DNA from: Desmodus rotundus
Lineage: Eukaryota; Chordata; Mammalia; Chiroptera; Phyllostomidae
Length of the DNA stretch: 64,000 nt
Direction: 5' to 3'
NCBI RefSeq assembly: GCF_022682495.2
Contig: NC_071393.1
Coordinates: 112,980,239-113,044,238, forward strand
Made by a program: the position numbers and the translations under genes
Shown: positions 45,071-57,511 of the stretch, in pieces
Layout of the letters: every line of letters starts with the position of its first letter
Numbering within the stretch: the first letter of the stretch is position 1
Notes under the pieces: generated by a model
The model's database searches: none
What the model was told of the DNA's origin: nothing
The model's input: only the letters and a program-made list of their open reading frames with translations

Positions 45071-46024
45071 TACGTAAGATTAAGGCAAGGGTGAGTCATC
45101 TCCGGATACAAGGATAAGGAAGAAAGGTTCGAGGCTCTGACTGGGAAAACCAGAACGAGGCTGGGAAATATTTCATTCTTTGGTCTCCGAACTTCCTCTT
45201 CTGGGTGGCAGGGGGGAAGGGACAGCACCTTGGACAGCACTATGGGTTGCTTATCTTGCTCCAGGTCAAGGCCACCAGGAGCAGTATTCTCCATCTGGAG
45301 GAGCCAAGGCCCTACAGGTTTGTGGTTTTCATCACAGGAGCCCACAGATGAGACTCCACTGTGAAAGAGTCATTGTTCTGTTTAAGTTTCCTGATCAGCA
45401 ACAGGCTCTGGGGTAGCTGGTGTGCCCAGGGACCTGGGAGTTGGGCTGAGCGAGAGAGGAGGCCTCAACACTGCCTACTTTCTGCTCAGAGACATGCCCA
45501 GGTGCTCTTGGAACCTGTGCTATAGTTACTGTAGTCGTCCCAGCCCCAGAGTCCCACTAGCAAGTGATTTCACATGTAATTATCCTCGAGACAAGAAGAA
45601 CGTTACCCATCCTCCTCCCAGCCCTTCTTCCTCCCTCTCCCCTTACTCTCCTCTCTCTCTGTTCCTTCCTTCTTTCCTCTCATCTCCCAAACAAGCCCAA
45701 TAAAGCCCACATCAGGCTGCAGAGGAATCAACCTCAAGGTCACCTTCTACCCAGGCCTGGGGCTGCTCTCCCGAGAGCAGCCTGTCATGTTCCCTGACAC
45801 CGTCAAAGAAAGCTCGGATAATATTTCCCTCCACCTTCCTCCAGACAAGACTCTTTGACTTTCTATCTTTAGATCAACAGTCTCTTCCTAAAAGCTCACC
45901 TGGGGCTCAGAGAGGACTGTACCTACTGATGGGGGAAACTGAGCAAAATGCTGGCCCACGTAGGTCAGAACAGCTGGGATGGGGCCACGATTCTATTAAT
46001 TAACTGCTTAACTAATAACTAGCA

Positions 46025-46260
46025 CATGACACACCTGAGGAGTAATTTAGACTCGACACTATGTTAAATGTTTTGTAGTTGTGTTCAATCCTTGCGATAA
46101 CTCATGAGGTAGGTACTATTATTATCCACATTATACAGAGGAGTAAAGTGAAAAGTTAGGTAACTTGCCCTGGATCGCATCACCGATCAGTAGCTGAGCA
46201 GAGACTCCAAAGTGGTCTGTGTGACCCCTGGTCTGAGCATTCAATCACCCTGCTCTGTTG
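46025..46260 (-). mobile_element. MIR SINE
   Basis: CAATCCTTGCGATAACTCATG, AGGTAGGTACTATTATTATCC and GTTAGGTAACTTGCCCTGG match reverse-complement MIR well. Confidence 0.85.
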
Positions 46261-46269
46261 CCCCACTAT

Positions 46270-47100
46270 GTGTGTGTATGTGGGCTTCTACCCACATTGC
46301 TGCTCTCGCACTTTAGATGTTGGCAATGTCATTGTGCAAATGACAAAACTCCCCGATACTCACTCAGTGTCCCCCCCACCCCAGCTATCAGTGCTGCTGG
46401 CTATGGCTTGTTTGCCCTCAGGTTGCTCAAGGCCTCTTCAATCCTGCTCTAGCCAGGCCCTCCTGGCTTTGCAGAAGGAAGCAGATAACATATCTGCATA
46501 TCCGGACAAGCCAGTGACACACCTGTCTCTGGACCAGCTGCAAGGCACCAGCAAACTCCAAAGGGAGAGATGATCTGAAGAATGGGACCCTGCGTTGCCT
46601 TCCCAGTCACGGAATTAAAAACTCTTAACCATACAGCGAGGCATTGCTTTCCTCAGTTCAGAGTTCAGCCACTGGAAGGGTGGAAAATGAGGAATGGGCC
46701 TGCAGTTTGTGGAGCATCAGCCAGAGCCTCTGGGAAGCTGGGCACTACGCATGGACCAGGACTCAGGAGACTGGAAAATAGGAGGCTGTTATACTACCTG
46801 TAATAATGTAACTAAACTGATAGGTAGGGTTTGTGGCCTAGAGAAAGGGGCCATTTTGGTTTTTTTTTTTTGGACGCTTATCTAACTTGTTAATGGGAAT
46901 TGAAAGGTTTACTACCCCAGTCCACATGTAGCAAAGCTGTTAAATGTGCTCCGGCTCCCTCCTGCCTCGGGAGCTGTGGGTCAGCATCCTGAGGACAGGT
47001 GACCCCGGAGGAAGCACGTCTCTCCGCTGTCCTCTGACCACCTGACCACCGGTGTGAGGTCCCTCCCTCACTGAAGCCTAGAGGAGGCATTATGCAGAGT
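46270..47100. other. No recognised feature
   Basis: This is unique-looking intron with a T-run at about 46858-46871. Confidence 0.4.
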
Positions 47101-47105
47101 TTGCA

Positions 47106-47520
47106 TAGTAGTTTCCTGCAGCTCCTGTAATTCCAACAAATTACAGAAAACTGGTGGCTTGAAAACAACAGAAATGTATTCTGGAAGCTGAAGCCTGAAA
47201 CCAAGGTATCAACGGGGTTGATGCCCTCCTCAGAGGTTCTGAGGGACAGTCTATTGTATGCCTCTCTCCTAGCTTCTGGCGCTTGCCCGAAATCCCTGGT
47301 GTCCCTGGGCTCGTAGCTGCACCACTCTGCACATTTGTCTCTGTCATCACATGGCCTTCTTATAAGGATGCCGGGCAGAGGATCTAGGGCCCACCCTGAG
47401 TGTAAACTCACCACAACTAACTAATCAATACATCTGCAAGACTCCACCTCCAAATAAGGTCGCATTCTGACGTTCTGGGTGGAATGAATTTGGGAGGGGG
47501 ACTCCATTCAACTCAGGACA
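47106..47520 (-). mobile_element. MLT1-type MaLR LTR
   Basis: AACAACAGAAATGTATTCTGG, CTCTCCTAGCTTCTGGCGC, GTCATCACATGGCCTTCTTA, TAAGGATGCCGGGCAGAGG and TCCAAATAAGGTCGCATTC are complements of MLT1 motifs. It is close to full length. Confidence 0.85.
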
Positions 47521-48534
47521 GTTTGTCAGTGGCCTTTTTGGCAGATGCCATATAACAGGGAAAGGATTTGAGCTCCTCAAGAGGAGGGCTTGAGCAGACC
47601 TCTATGCAGGTGGGGAGGTGAGTGGAGAGGTGTCTTGAGCAGTGTCCCTGTAGACTGAGGCACTGCCCCAGCATCTGAGACACTTTATGGAAATTACGGA
47701 AATTAAGCCCAAAGGAGCCAAGACAGACATGCAGAGAACTGAGGCAACTTCCCCTATAGCTCAAAACAGAGCAGCCAGCCTTCCCTCCAAAGTGCACCAT
47801 TTGAATTATCCAGGTAAAATGCCAGGTAACTCAAATCATCCCACTACCCACTCCTGCCCCCAAGCTAACCTGAAAAACAAGCAAATGCCTTTAATCTCCT
47901 TTCATCTCCCTTTAACCCCCAGCAGGGCTGGGGGACACCCAGAGGCTCCAGCCATGAAACCAGAATGGAGCTCCCTCAGCCTCCCCACTCAGCCACTCCC
48001 AGAACAATCCCGGGCAGGAGGGCTCATGGCAAAGAGTGGAGCAGGATGGAGTGAACCCTCACCGTCTCCCAAGGCGACTCTTTCTGCTAGTGGGGACTCA
48101 CTTCTGAGGCCTTCTGAGAAGGGCTGTGCAGAGCTGCATCCAATCCGGACTAAGCAGATTAGTTCCCTCGCAGCAAAAGGTTCTGGGCAGCTGAGCAGGG
48201 CACAGTGGCAGGGGGCTGTCATTACAAGGCCCAGATAAGGCATAATTAGATGCTCCCTGGAGGGAGCTCCTAATTGAATTACAGGGTGTCCCCTGAGCAT
48301 CAAAGGCAGCCCAGGAACAGACCCTCTGAGGAGCTGGTGCACCGCAGGGCTCAGGCACACCCAAGCCCACAGGGCTCCATGGATCTCCTGAGAGTGGGAG
48401 AGGAGAGGAGGAAGGCACAGAGAGAGGGGGGAGGGAGATGCCCCTTGGTCCTCATGCTTGAGGGATTCATTCCAGTCCTGTGTCCCCTGGGCTTGCTGCA
48501 ACCTGAAGGTGGTACAGAACCAGAGGACTTGCTA

Positions 48535-48650
48535 GGAATTCACTCCATTCATTCACATTCACTCATTCACTCAGCAGACATTTTGTTGTGTTTCTTTGTA
48601 ATGGGACACAGAGTGACGCGCTCTGATAGACACAGGGAAGAACCAGGTGC
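48535..48650 (-). mobile_element. L2 LINE 3' end with (ATTC)n-like terminus
   Basis: CATTCATTCACATTCACTC, ATTCACTCAGCAGACATTTTG fit the reverse L2 terminus. Confidence 0.5.
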
Positions 48651-48899
48651 TGCTGTGGTCTGAGGGTATGGTCTGCCTGGGGACCATTTACGCCTGAGAC
48701 CAACTTCTACTTATAGCTCGTGTGTGCCCCACAAGCCAAAGCCCGTTATCCATTCTTAACAAGTCCTGAGTTGACTGGGGGGAGGGCGAGTTACGCAATG
48801 ACTCCAGTTTAAAGTCAGTTTAATGACTGCAAACTGCATCCTAACAAAGAGGCAGGGGCTGTGCCACTGTGTGGTCACAGCCCTCAGAGCTCCCGTCTT

Positions 48900-49032
48900 C
48901 TGTAACAACTCTCCCAACACTCCTCTTCTCCACCTTGCCAGGAACTCCCTAAAGACATGGACTGAGACTTTTCTCACTGTGCTTAGCCCACAGTATGAGC
49001 TCAACAAATGTCTGCTAATTGCATCCTTAATG
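48900..49032 (+). mobile_element. L2 LINE 3' end
   Basis: TCACTGTGCTTAGCCCACAG, TATGAGCTCAACAAATGTCTG fit L2. Confidence 0.6.
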
Positions 49033-49582
49033 ACTGACACTTGCTTCCCTGCCTCTCTTCTCCTGTGGCTTCCGGCCCCATTGTCTTGGAAGGCACTCAT
49101 GGGTTTTCCAGGGGCTGCAACTGGAACCTCCTGCTCTCTCCTCTCAATGCCCCCTCAACCTGGATGCCTTCAGATACCATGGACACAGTATTAAAGGAGG
49201 CCCCCTGGTGCAGAGCAGAGCTCAGGGTCTCAACACATGGTCCTGAGGCAACCTTGCCCTATTCCCCAGGCAGCAGGCCAAAGCATCACCTGTTGGTAGT
49301 TCCTGACGCTGAAGTGGCACAAGCAAGAATCCTTTGTGCACTGGCTTGGGCAAGGGTGGATCTCAGCCTGCAGTCAAGGGTGATGAATCTGGATTTCTGA
49401 GCTGGGCGTTAAGGAATTTATTTGGCCCTTGCCAAATTCCCTGGACCTAGTTGCCCCTGAATTAAGAAGAAAGAAGACAAATTTTGATGTTTAGGAAGAA
49501 ATATGGGATGCGCTCTTAGCTTCTTTCATATGAGAAGAAAAAGCCTTCTGCTTTCCGTTTCGTGGCCTTATTCTGATGCTAA

Positions 49583-49990
49583 AATATGTAGCACAAGAGA
49601 ATGATCACGTGCTTTAGCATCAGAAGATCTAGGTTTTGTTTTCTTTTTATCCTCATCCAAGGACATTTTTTCAGTGCTTGTAGAGAGAGAAGGGAGAGAG
49701 AGAAATATCCATGCGAAACAGAAGTATTCATTGGTTGCCTCCTGCTTGCACCCAGACCAGGGATTGAACCCACAACCTAGGTATGTGCCCTGACCAGGAA
49801 TGAAATCTGCAACCTTTTAGCTACAGGATGGTGCTCCAACCAACTGAGTCACACCAGAAGATCTCGGTTTTGATACTACCTCTTAAAAGCTGTGTTCTAG
49901 GGTCAATTACTTAATATTTCATAGACTCTATTAACTAATCTGAAGAAAATGATAATATTAATCCTAAAGGTATAACAATATCCTTGTACT
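49583..49990 (+). mobile_element. MIR SINE split by a VES SINE
   Basis: AGAGAATGATCACGTGCTTTAG lies left of the SINE. AAAAGCTGTGTTCTAGGGTC, AATTACTTAATATTTCATAGACTC and TCTGAAGAAAATGATAATATTAA lie right of it. Together they restore MIR order. Confidence 0.65.
49639..49854 (-). mobile_element. Bat VES SINE
   Basis: In plus-strand order it has TATCCTCATCCAAGGACATT, (GA)n, TTCATTGGTTGCCTCCTGC, a GGGATTGAACCC box-B complement and CCAACCAACTGAGTCACAC. The 18-base flanks at 49621-49638 and 49855-49872 match at 17 of 18. The target lies inside a MIR. Confidence 0.93.
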
Positions 49991-50126
49991 TTTTTATATT
50001 GTCATATAAATATTAGAAGTTTTGTAATATAAAGAAAATAACAACAATAGTAGTATTTTCCCAAGATCTGAACAATAGTAAAGCCCAGGTAACCAATGCT
50101 GTGCCCTATATTCTGATATATTCTTT

Positions 50127-50326
50127 ATAGGGTGTCCAACCCACAGCCTGCAGGCTGCATTCGGCCCAGGCTGGCTATGAATGAAGCCCAACACAAAATC
50201 GTAAATTTACTTAAAACCTTTTTTTTTGCTCATCAATTTTCATTAGCATTGGTGTATTTAATGTGTGGCCCAAGACAACTCTTCTTCCATTGCGGCCCAG
50301 AGATGCCAAAAGGTTGCACACCCTTG
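50127..50326. mobile_element. hAT-like non-autonomous DNA transposon
   Basis: The terminal inverted repeat is AGGGTGTCCAACC at the left and GGTTGCACACCCTTG at the right. Interiors GCAGGCTGCATTCGGCCC, CCCAACACAAAATCGTAAATT and ATGTGTGGCCCAAGAC match a common mammalian hAT family. Flanking 8-mers are too degraded to confirm. Confidence 0.75.
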
Positions 50327-50699
50327 TGAGTCTAGAATATTATGATCCCTCATGGGGTCACTCTCATCAAAACAACTTTTAGCAAATAGTGCCTAATATT
50401 TCTAAAGCATTTTACATCAGTTAGTTCTTTTGAAAGTTGGCCCTTGGTTATGTTCTCCCTACTCCAATAGTCCACACAGGTTAATTAAAATGTCATTTTG
50501 CTATGCTTTGGTTAGAATTATATTAACTGACTATAGCAACAGTAGTTATATTTCTCTATGTTTTATGAAAAAATGGAAATCCAATTAATTTTCAGCTAAT
50601 AATCTTCTAAAACATGGGCTCCACGAGGAGGGGCAGATAATTAAATGGCCTGCAGCAGGGATCTGGTTGGGAACCACTGGTCAACTCTATGAAACTCAC

Positions 50700-51990
50700 T
50701 AGGTCAGTGAGGGTTCTAGAAGATTCTGGTCTACTAAGGACATTATCTGCTTCATGTGTCCAATGGGAATTTATATCCTTGTGGATTCACCCAGGGAATA
50801 GAGAAAGGTTCTGTGTTATGCAGGATGAGGAAAAGTGGGATTCAATGAGTTTTTCCCATTAGGATTAGCCCAGTATTGGAGAGACAGTGGCAACTTCATG
50901 CTAATGAGGGAGATTCCTAGTTTCTTTCTCCCATGTAGTTCTTTCCATCTCTCGTCCCCAGGCCAGCGTTGACAGACATTTGGCCTGTTCTTTCCACATC
51001 CACAGTTGAGTCCAGATACAGCCTCAACCATCCATTCCAAGACGGCCCCCTGGACAGCCACTACCAACTGACTGGAGCTGCCCTAGGAGAAGCCCTCTTG
51101 TACACCCCAGCCCTGTGCCCTGGGACTTGGGCACCTGACAGTCACACACTGTGCCACCTGCAGATGAGAATGCTCTGGCTTCCGGGGAGTTCCTGGAAAG
51201 GCATCAAGTTACAGTTCCAAAGACAAAAATGGGGTGCCTGCTGGCTCTGTTGGAGTCCAGCTGACCAGCTGTCCAGCAGGGGAGGGGAGAGGTGGGAAAA
51301 GCTGTCATTCTATCCCTGGCCAGCATGAGTGGCAGGGAAGCTTTCTGCCTCTGTCTGGAACGCAGGCTGCTCTGGAAACTCAAACCCAGGAAGAGGCTTT
51401 GAAAGTGACTCAGTACCCAAATAGCGCACCTGAAGATGACAGCAGATTATCTTCTGACGCTAGTATCTTGGAAAGGACAGGGCAGAGGAGGGTAAAGGGG
51501 GAGGACTGACCCTGGTAGCCTTGAGGTTTGTGTCCCTGAGCATCAGGCCCTGAGAATGTTTTCTGCTGATCTGGGCAGAAGCCAGCTTAATCTTGGCTGC
51601 TGAATCAGCGGTCAGCTTGATGAATCTGATGGGGCTGGGGGCTTGAGAGGCAGCTATTTCTCCCACGCTCCAGCCTACTGCCTCAGCACAGGCCCCTATA
51701 AAAACAATGCTCTCCCTGCAGCACTGCAAACCATATGCACTGTGTCAGTTTCGAAGTGATAGATTGTCTCACCTGGGACTTCCTTCTAAGTGACATGCCC
51801 ACCACTTACTCAACTTACCATGGAATCCCCATGGCAACTTCATTTCTCCACCCCACCATCCAGTATGGCTGATTACTGTTGGGGTGGGGATGGGGAGGAG
51901 CTTGGCTTGATATAGGGCTTCCAACATTTATCTGGCCAGTGGCCTTCACGTGGCCAAACTGGAGAAATGATGGTGGGTGGGGATGGGGAT
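50700..51990. other. No recognised feature
   Basis: This is unique-looking intronic sequence. Small frames here lack recognisable similarity. Confidence 0.4.
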
Positions 51991-51999
51991 CAGATTCTC

Positions 52000-54900
52000 T
52001 CTTGTGAGAATCTGAGCTGGAAGAATAGAAATATCTTTCCGGGCAGGAGCTGAAAGCATATATGGAGGGAAGAGCCATGAGATAGGACTGCTGGGCCGAT
52101 AGGTATTACTGCAAGCTGGAAGCTATACAGGAGAAGGCCACAGAGTGTAGCGGAGACGCCAGTAGGCAGACACCACAGGACCTAACAGAGCCCCCTGAGG
52201 CCTCTGATGGTTCTCTGGTACCATCAGACCAGTTCCAGTCTGTGCTGGATCCTCACAACTCAACCTTCTTGCCGTAACATCCAGTCAGGCCAACACTTTG
52301 TGGTGAAGGAGAAAAGAGCACCACAGTCCATGGTGTGTTTCTGGGGAGGCATCGGTCTTCTTGGTATTACCGTGATGCTAGTTCTTTCTGTGGAAATGAC
52401 AGGCTTTCTTAAGGGATATGCAGCTCACTCTTGATCACTCAGGGAAAGTGTGGATCACACAGCAGACAGAAGGCAACCCAACTACAGATGCCAACAGTGT
52501 GAAGAAAGGGGACACAGGGACTACGATAAGAACAAAAGAGGAGACAGTACTAATAGAAACAGCGAGGGGAGGCAATGAGTGTGAGCAGGAGTAGAAGCCA
52601 CAGCACCGACATCTACAGCGCCCGTAGCATGCACAGCAGAGAAAGAAACAATGCAGCAGAAGACGTTCTGAAGAGAGAGCAAGTGTAAGAGGAGGGTATA
52701 CAAACAGAAGGTAAAGTATAAGGACGGAACTAAAGATTAGCAGATAGGCAGCTGTGCAGCCAGGCCCCTGGTTAGCCCTAGTGACGGTGGCACAGTACAC
52801 CCTACAGCGCCACAGCTCCGTGAGAGAGGGTCAGGGGGTAGGGGCTTCACGAGGAGAACTCATATGAATCCCACAAGGAGAAAACCAAAAGGACAACAAA
52901 TCAAGACCAGGAGCTCTGGAGAAAGAGGGACTACTAGGGAGAAATGGCAGTATTGGTCATCCATAATCCATACGTTGTTCTGCTGCCATGTGCTGAGTAT
53001 TAAGTTACTGTCGTGATGTCACTCATTCTGAAAGCACCAATGAATGAACACACAACAGAGTGTTGTTTGTGTCATAAATAACTGGTTTTGTGAAACCCAA
53101 CAACCAAGTGGTCAATGAGCTGGGCTCAGGCAGGGGCAGGTTAACCAGGTTGTGTCTAGGTAGCCGTGCTGACCCATAGCTAGAATGGGTCAGGATGGAG
53201 CCACATCCATAGCTGACCTTAAATATAGATACATACCAACTGATGATTCAGTTTTCATAAAAGCAAATTCTTCCCTAACAGGTAAGTTGCACTTCAACTC
53301 TACTTTCTTCTATACGTATCCAGGTAACTTCCTACTTGGGTACCCGGTAGGTGGTAGGGGTGGGGATATAATTCCTATGAATGACAACTGCCCTGCCACC
53401 TGAGAATGTTTACATCATATGCTTTCCTTCGTGGTCATTTAGCAAAACTCTCAAAGCATCTGATCCCTCCAAAATGCTTCTGGACTGTACCAAATTTAGA
53501 TATAGGGACTTGCTGTATCTGCACATCAAGGAGTCCTCTCTCTCTGACTATCAGGTATATACTACTGGCTCTCTGCCAGGGCTTCCTATTGGGGTCTGGA
53601 AGCACAATTTAGTTTCTCTTTTTAAAAGCAACAGTAAAACTACACCTTGAATAAGCTGAAGCCCACAGCTCTGAATTTCCACTGTCTTCCTTATGGAGTT
53701 GACGGGGGCACAGACACAAGGTGGAGAAGAAATGAGCACTCATACACCACCCAAACACATCTGGGAAACTGATGAGAGCCCGGACAACAAGGATGAGTCC
53801 TCCCCACTCACCCACCTCACTTTGCCCACGTGTCCCTTTCTGTCACTCATGGGAGTGAATGAAGAATCTTTGACCTTAAGAGCCAAAGTCAAGACAAAAT
53901 AAGCAAGCCTATGGCAGATCTCCATCGGCTCCCCTTTATTATTACTGCCTGAAGTCCCAAAGAGGTCCCGCTTCTCAAGCCGTGTACAGGAGAGCCTGCT
54001 CTGAGGATCAGACTGTTTCCTTTTCTGACTGGCCAGCCATGTGGTCATCTCCAACCACAATGCGCCTTTCTCCTGAAACCAACCTCCACTGGCCCTTATA
54101 GACTCTCCAACCCTGCAACATTGAGTTTTCTGGAGAATGAATGAGTACGAGAAGACCCGGGGTGGGCACACCGGATGCTCTGCTGCATATGGTCCCTGAC
54201 CAAGTCAGGTAGAGAGGGTGGTGCCTGACACAGTGTTGCCAGAGGGTACTGCACCCTTGGGCCTAAAACAAATTAACTGGGAAGGCTTTGGACTTGTGAT
54301 GATTTTTGCAGACAGAGGAGGTTTAAGTAGACTTGAGGTGCTTTATGGACCCTGGAGTTGGAATATGTCCTTCTTTGATACAATCTTTGGCAATTTCAGT
54401 AATTGAGAAGAAAACAAAAAAATTATCAGGATGTGTGAACTTTCTAGGCACAACATCCAAAGCTTTGCTAAAAAGGCTACATAGTCTTCAATCACTGCTT
54501 TGGGCCCAGAAGAGGGAGAATTGTCATTGAGCAGCCTACTTGAAATGTTCCACAGAGCTGTTAAGTTCCCCCATTCAACAATGGGCTTAGCTACAGATTC
54601 CCTTCTTCAGGACAACTCTAAGCCAAATGCATAGTTCCACTATGAAGCCATGGGTCCTGGTGACCGTTTACCTAAAGTTGAGGAGAGATCTTGTTATTGG
54701 AACTCAGGCACTGAAGGCAGAGGCGAGGAACAAGGGAGGGATGCCAGTCCTTGGAGAACTATCACCACGTCCATCCGACTCCCACCCTCACTAAGCTTGC
54801 CGTTTGTGACTCTGGAGGCAAATCATCTCCCTGGGTGGCAGGGAAGAGACTATCCTAACACTTGGCTCAGCCAAAGGAAAAGAAAAGAAAAGCCTACTGT

Positions 54901-55420
54901 GTTTTAGACAAATCAGAGAATGTTCGAATTGTGACCTGGAGCACTCCAGATTTTTATAGATTTTGATGGAAAGATTCCTAAGGGTTGAAACTTCAAGGAG
55001 AAAATACCCCTGGAAAAGAATGGCCTGCATCATTTTGGAGAAAAAAATTCATAATTTCATAGAACAAGGTCTTGTCTGCAGTTTCCCAGCACTGCCTGAA
55101 AGATGTCCCAGCTGTGCTTGCCCCTTTTCTCAGTAAAGAATTGCCAAGAGAAAGTTTTTATTTTTTAAATTTCTATGGGCTCAACATTTTCCTTCTTGAA
55201 CAGTCTCAAGGTGAACCGAGAGATTTAAAATAGCCCGTAATATATTCTTAGTGTTAGTTAACATATTAGTCACATAATATTCTTGGATTTGTATTTTCAG
55301 ATCATCTTCCACACAAGAATTTCAATATTCTTTCCAAAGTTAACATTTTTCTGGTGGGTTAAAATAAAATAGAAAAGTCCAAAGAGGAGGGGGAGATATT
55401 AAACTGGTAGCCTTCAAAAA
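52000..55420. other. Repeat-poor intronic block
   Basis: Over 3 kb without a family I recognise. A short zinc-knuckle-like frame at 52435-52550 is discussed separately. The 143-residue minus-strand frame at 53740-54171 has no recognisable similarity. Confidence 0.4.
52203..52228. repeat. 9-bp perfect hairpin
   Basis: TCTGATGGT (52203-52211) and ACCATCAGA (52220-52228) are exact complements around an 8-base loop. No T-run or protein context gives it a role. Confidence 0.8.
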
Positions 55421-55439
55421 CTCCTTTCCAACCTTAACT

Positions 55440-55565
55440 TTCTTTCATATAGAGCTGTGTGATTTTGGACAAGTCACTTTCCCTCTCTGGATCTCAGCTT
55501 CATAATTTGTAAAAAGAACGAAAAGAAAAGCCGTCAGATACCTTCCAGCTTGAACAGTCTAATTG
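55440..55565 (+). mobile_element. MIR-family fragment
   Basis: AGCTGTGTGATTTTGGACAAG, TCACTTTCCCTCTCTGG, ATCTCAGCTTCATAATTTG and ATACCTTCCAGCTTG match MIR/MIR3. Confidence 0.75.
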
Positions 55566-56084
55566 TGCTGGAAAATCTGTGGCACAGCTAATGCCCGCTT
55601 CTTCTTCGAAAGTGGCCTATGCTATTTAATTACAGCAGACCTTGGCATTTGCATATTTGACATCTGTGGCTTTGACTATTCCCAGAGACCCCAAAGGCCC
55701 ATGAGCTGCAGTAATCTGTTACTTTGCAGAGACGTGCTGTGAGCCAGGGATACAGGGGCCAGTCACATGTTTAGTGAGCGAGATTAACGTGCTGGCAGAA
55801 CCTACACCCCCCTGAGGTTTTGCTGTTGTCTGCGGTAGGCTCAAAGGCCACAGTTCTCATAAAGTACTGTAGTGGTAGTCATAAAGGTCGGGGATTCTTC
55901 CAGATCACGAAGACACAACAGTATCCCTCTCAAATGCCAAGAGTGTACTGTAACGTGGGTTTAAAGTAATCAGGTACCCACCCCCAGTCACCTACTTCAC
56001 TACTACCTCCTCCTGAAGGTCACTTTAAAGACTTTAGTGGTGTCGTACACACAGCGAGGAGATTTTATTCCTCTTCTATTGATC

Positions 56085-56262
56085 TCATCGCCACTGTGCC
56101 ACTCCTCCCATGTGTTTTCATTTGTCTGTGTGCCTGTGTCCTCTCCGCCTGAGAAGAAGATCCGTGAGAGCTGAGGTGCCAGCTAGCCTTATTTATTATC
56201 CATATCTCCTGAGTACCTGGTACGCAGCAGATACTTAGTGAATGTCTCCTGAGTGACTGAGC
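56085..56262 (+). mobile_element. L2 LINE 3' end
   Basis: TTTGTCTGTGTGCCTGTGTC, TCTCCTGAGTACCTGGTACG and CAGATACTTAGTGAATGTC follow L2. Confidence 0.6.
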
Positions 56263-56264
56263 AC

Positions 56265-56478
56265 CTTCTAACAGCAGGCATTTTGTTAGCAGTGCATTTT
56301 CTTCACATTTGTATGTAGTACTTAATCACACCCCTGCGAGATAGATACGATTACTCCTATCCTTCCAACAAAATATCCGGGACTCAGACAGGGGAAGTGA
56401 CTTGCTCAAAGTGATATAGCCGGTGAGTGATGGATTCACGTCTGTCTGTCAGACTCCAAAGTTCACCTTCTTCCATCT
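56265..56478 (-). mobile_element. MIR SINE
   Basis: CCCTGCGAGATAGATACGATTAC, GACTCAGACAGGGGAAG, TGACTTGCTCAAAGTGATATAGC and TCAGACTCCAAAGTTCACC match reverse MIR. Confidence 0.75.
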
Positions 56479-56934
56479 TACCATCTTTGAAGATTAAAGC
56501 GTAAAACCAAATAAGTGAATGCACAGATGAATATTATTGGTGGAGCACAGGCCTGGCTTCAACCTGGACAGAGGTGGGGGAGTGTGGTGAGGGCAAAACT
56601 GACAATGCTGCCGGGACCGGTAGCTACATAAAATAAAGCCACATGAAGAGGGAGGGATGAGAAAGTGGACTTGCTGCAGGCATCACCCAGCTTCTGTCTA
56701 AGAACCTGAGGCTGTCGATTTCAGTTTGCAGACTGGTACTGCAATTAGCAGGGTCTCAGATGAGAGCTGGGTTCCAGCTTAGCTGGGGTTGAATTAGATC
56801 TGGAACTGGAAAGTTCAGTAGGAACTGGAAAGCAAGCACTCATGATTCAATTAAGCAAGTCATTTGAAAGTCACATTCCTTCCTGAGGCTCATGGTTTGC
56901 TCAAGAGCTTTGGAGCCTTTCAACTCTAAGTTGG

Positions 56935-57066
56935 GAACAGCAGTATTGCAAGCTTGTTAGAAATGCAGAATCTCCAGCCCTACTCTAGACATTTTGAAAC
57001 ATAATCTGCATTCTAGCAAGATCCCTGGGTAGTTCATCAGCACACTAAAATCTGAGAAACATCACT
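56935..57066 (+). mobile_element. MER20-like hAT-Charlie MITE (partial)
   Basis: AGCTTGTTAGAAATGCAGAATC, GCCCTACTCTAGACATTTTG, CATCAGCACACTAAAATC and TGAGAAACATCACT align with the MER20 interior and right end. Confidence 0.78.
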
Positions 57067-57224
57067 CTAAGGAGATTCTAAGGCCCTTGCTGGCTCTGAT
57101 ATTTCAATCTTTTATGAGTTTACGCTGGGAATCTTCATGGTAGTCAAAAAACTAGCATGCTTATTAATGAGGGTCACATAGAAATCCAAGTAAAAAGATC
57201 ACTTCAACGCTGTCTTCTGAAGAT

Positions 57225-57488
57225 TATTGTTAATGCATTGATATCACTATTAATGGCCTCATTTACTGAGCACATACCATGTACAAGGGACATTGCACAC
57301 AATATCTTGAATCATTGTAAAAGTCCTGCAAGAGAAACATTATCATCCCCATTTTACCAATGAGAAGGTAATCTCATAAATTAATAAAGTTCCCCCAAAC
57401 TACATGGTTAAATCAACAACAGAGACAGAACCCTAACCCAGAGAACTTAGAGTCCATGGTTTTTCTGCTACATCATACTGCCTCTAGT
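57225..57488 (-). mobile_element. MIR SINE
   Basis: TTTACTGAGCACATACCATG, ATTATCATCCCCATTTTACC, AATGAGAAGGTAATCTC and CAACAGAGACAGAACCC match reverse MIR nearly full length. Confidence 0.8.
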
Positions 57489-57511
57489 AAAATTATAATT
57501 TAAAATATCAA

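Noticed and set aside
47687..48501. Overlapping frames of 183 (plus) and 170 (minus) residues
   Set aside because: They sit in GC-richer sequence with few stops on both strands. Neither has a recognisable motif, and mutual overlap argues against both.
50610..50700. Possible MER5-like right end (GGTTGGGAACCACTGGTC)
   Set aside because: Only about 25 bases resemble the family end, with no matching left end.
52435..52800. 121-residue minus-strand hydrophobic frame (cysteine-rich)
   Set aside because: The hydrophobicity and cysteines come from purine-rich GAA/GCA-like sequence read on the opposite strand. There is no start context or family similarity.
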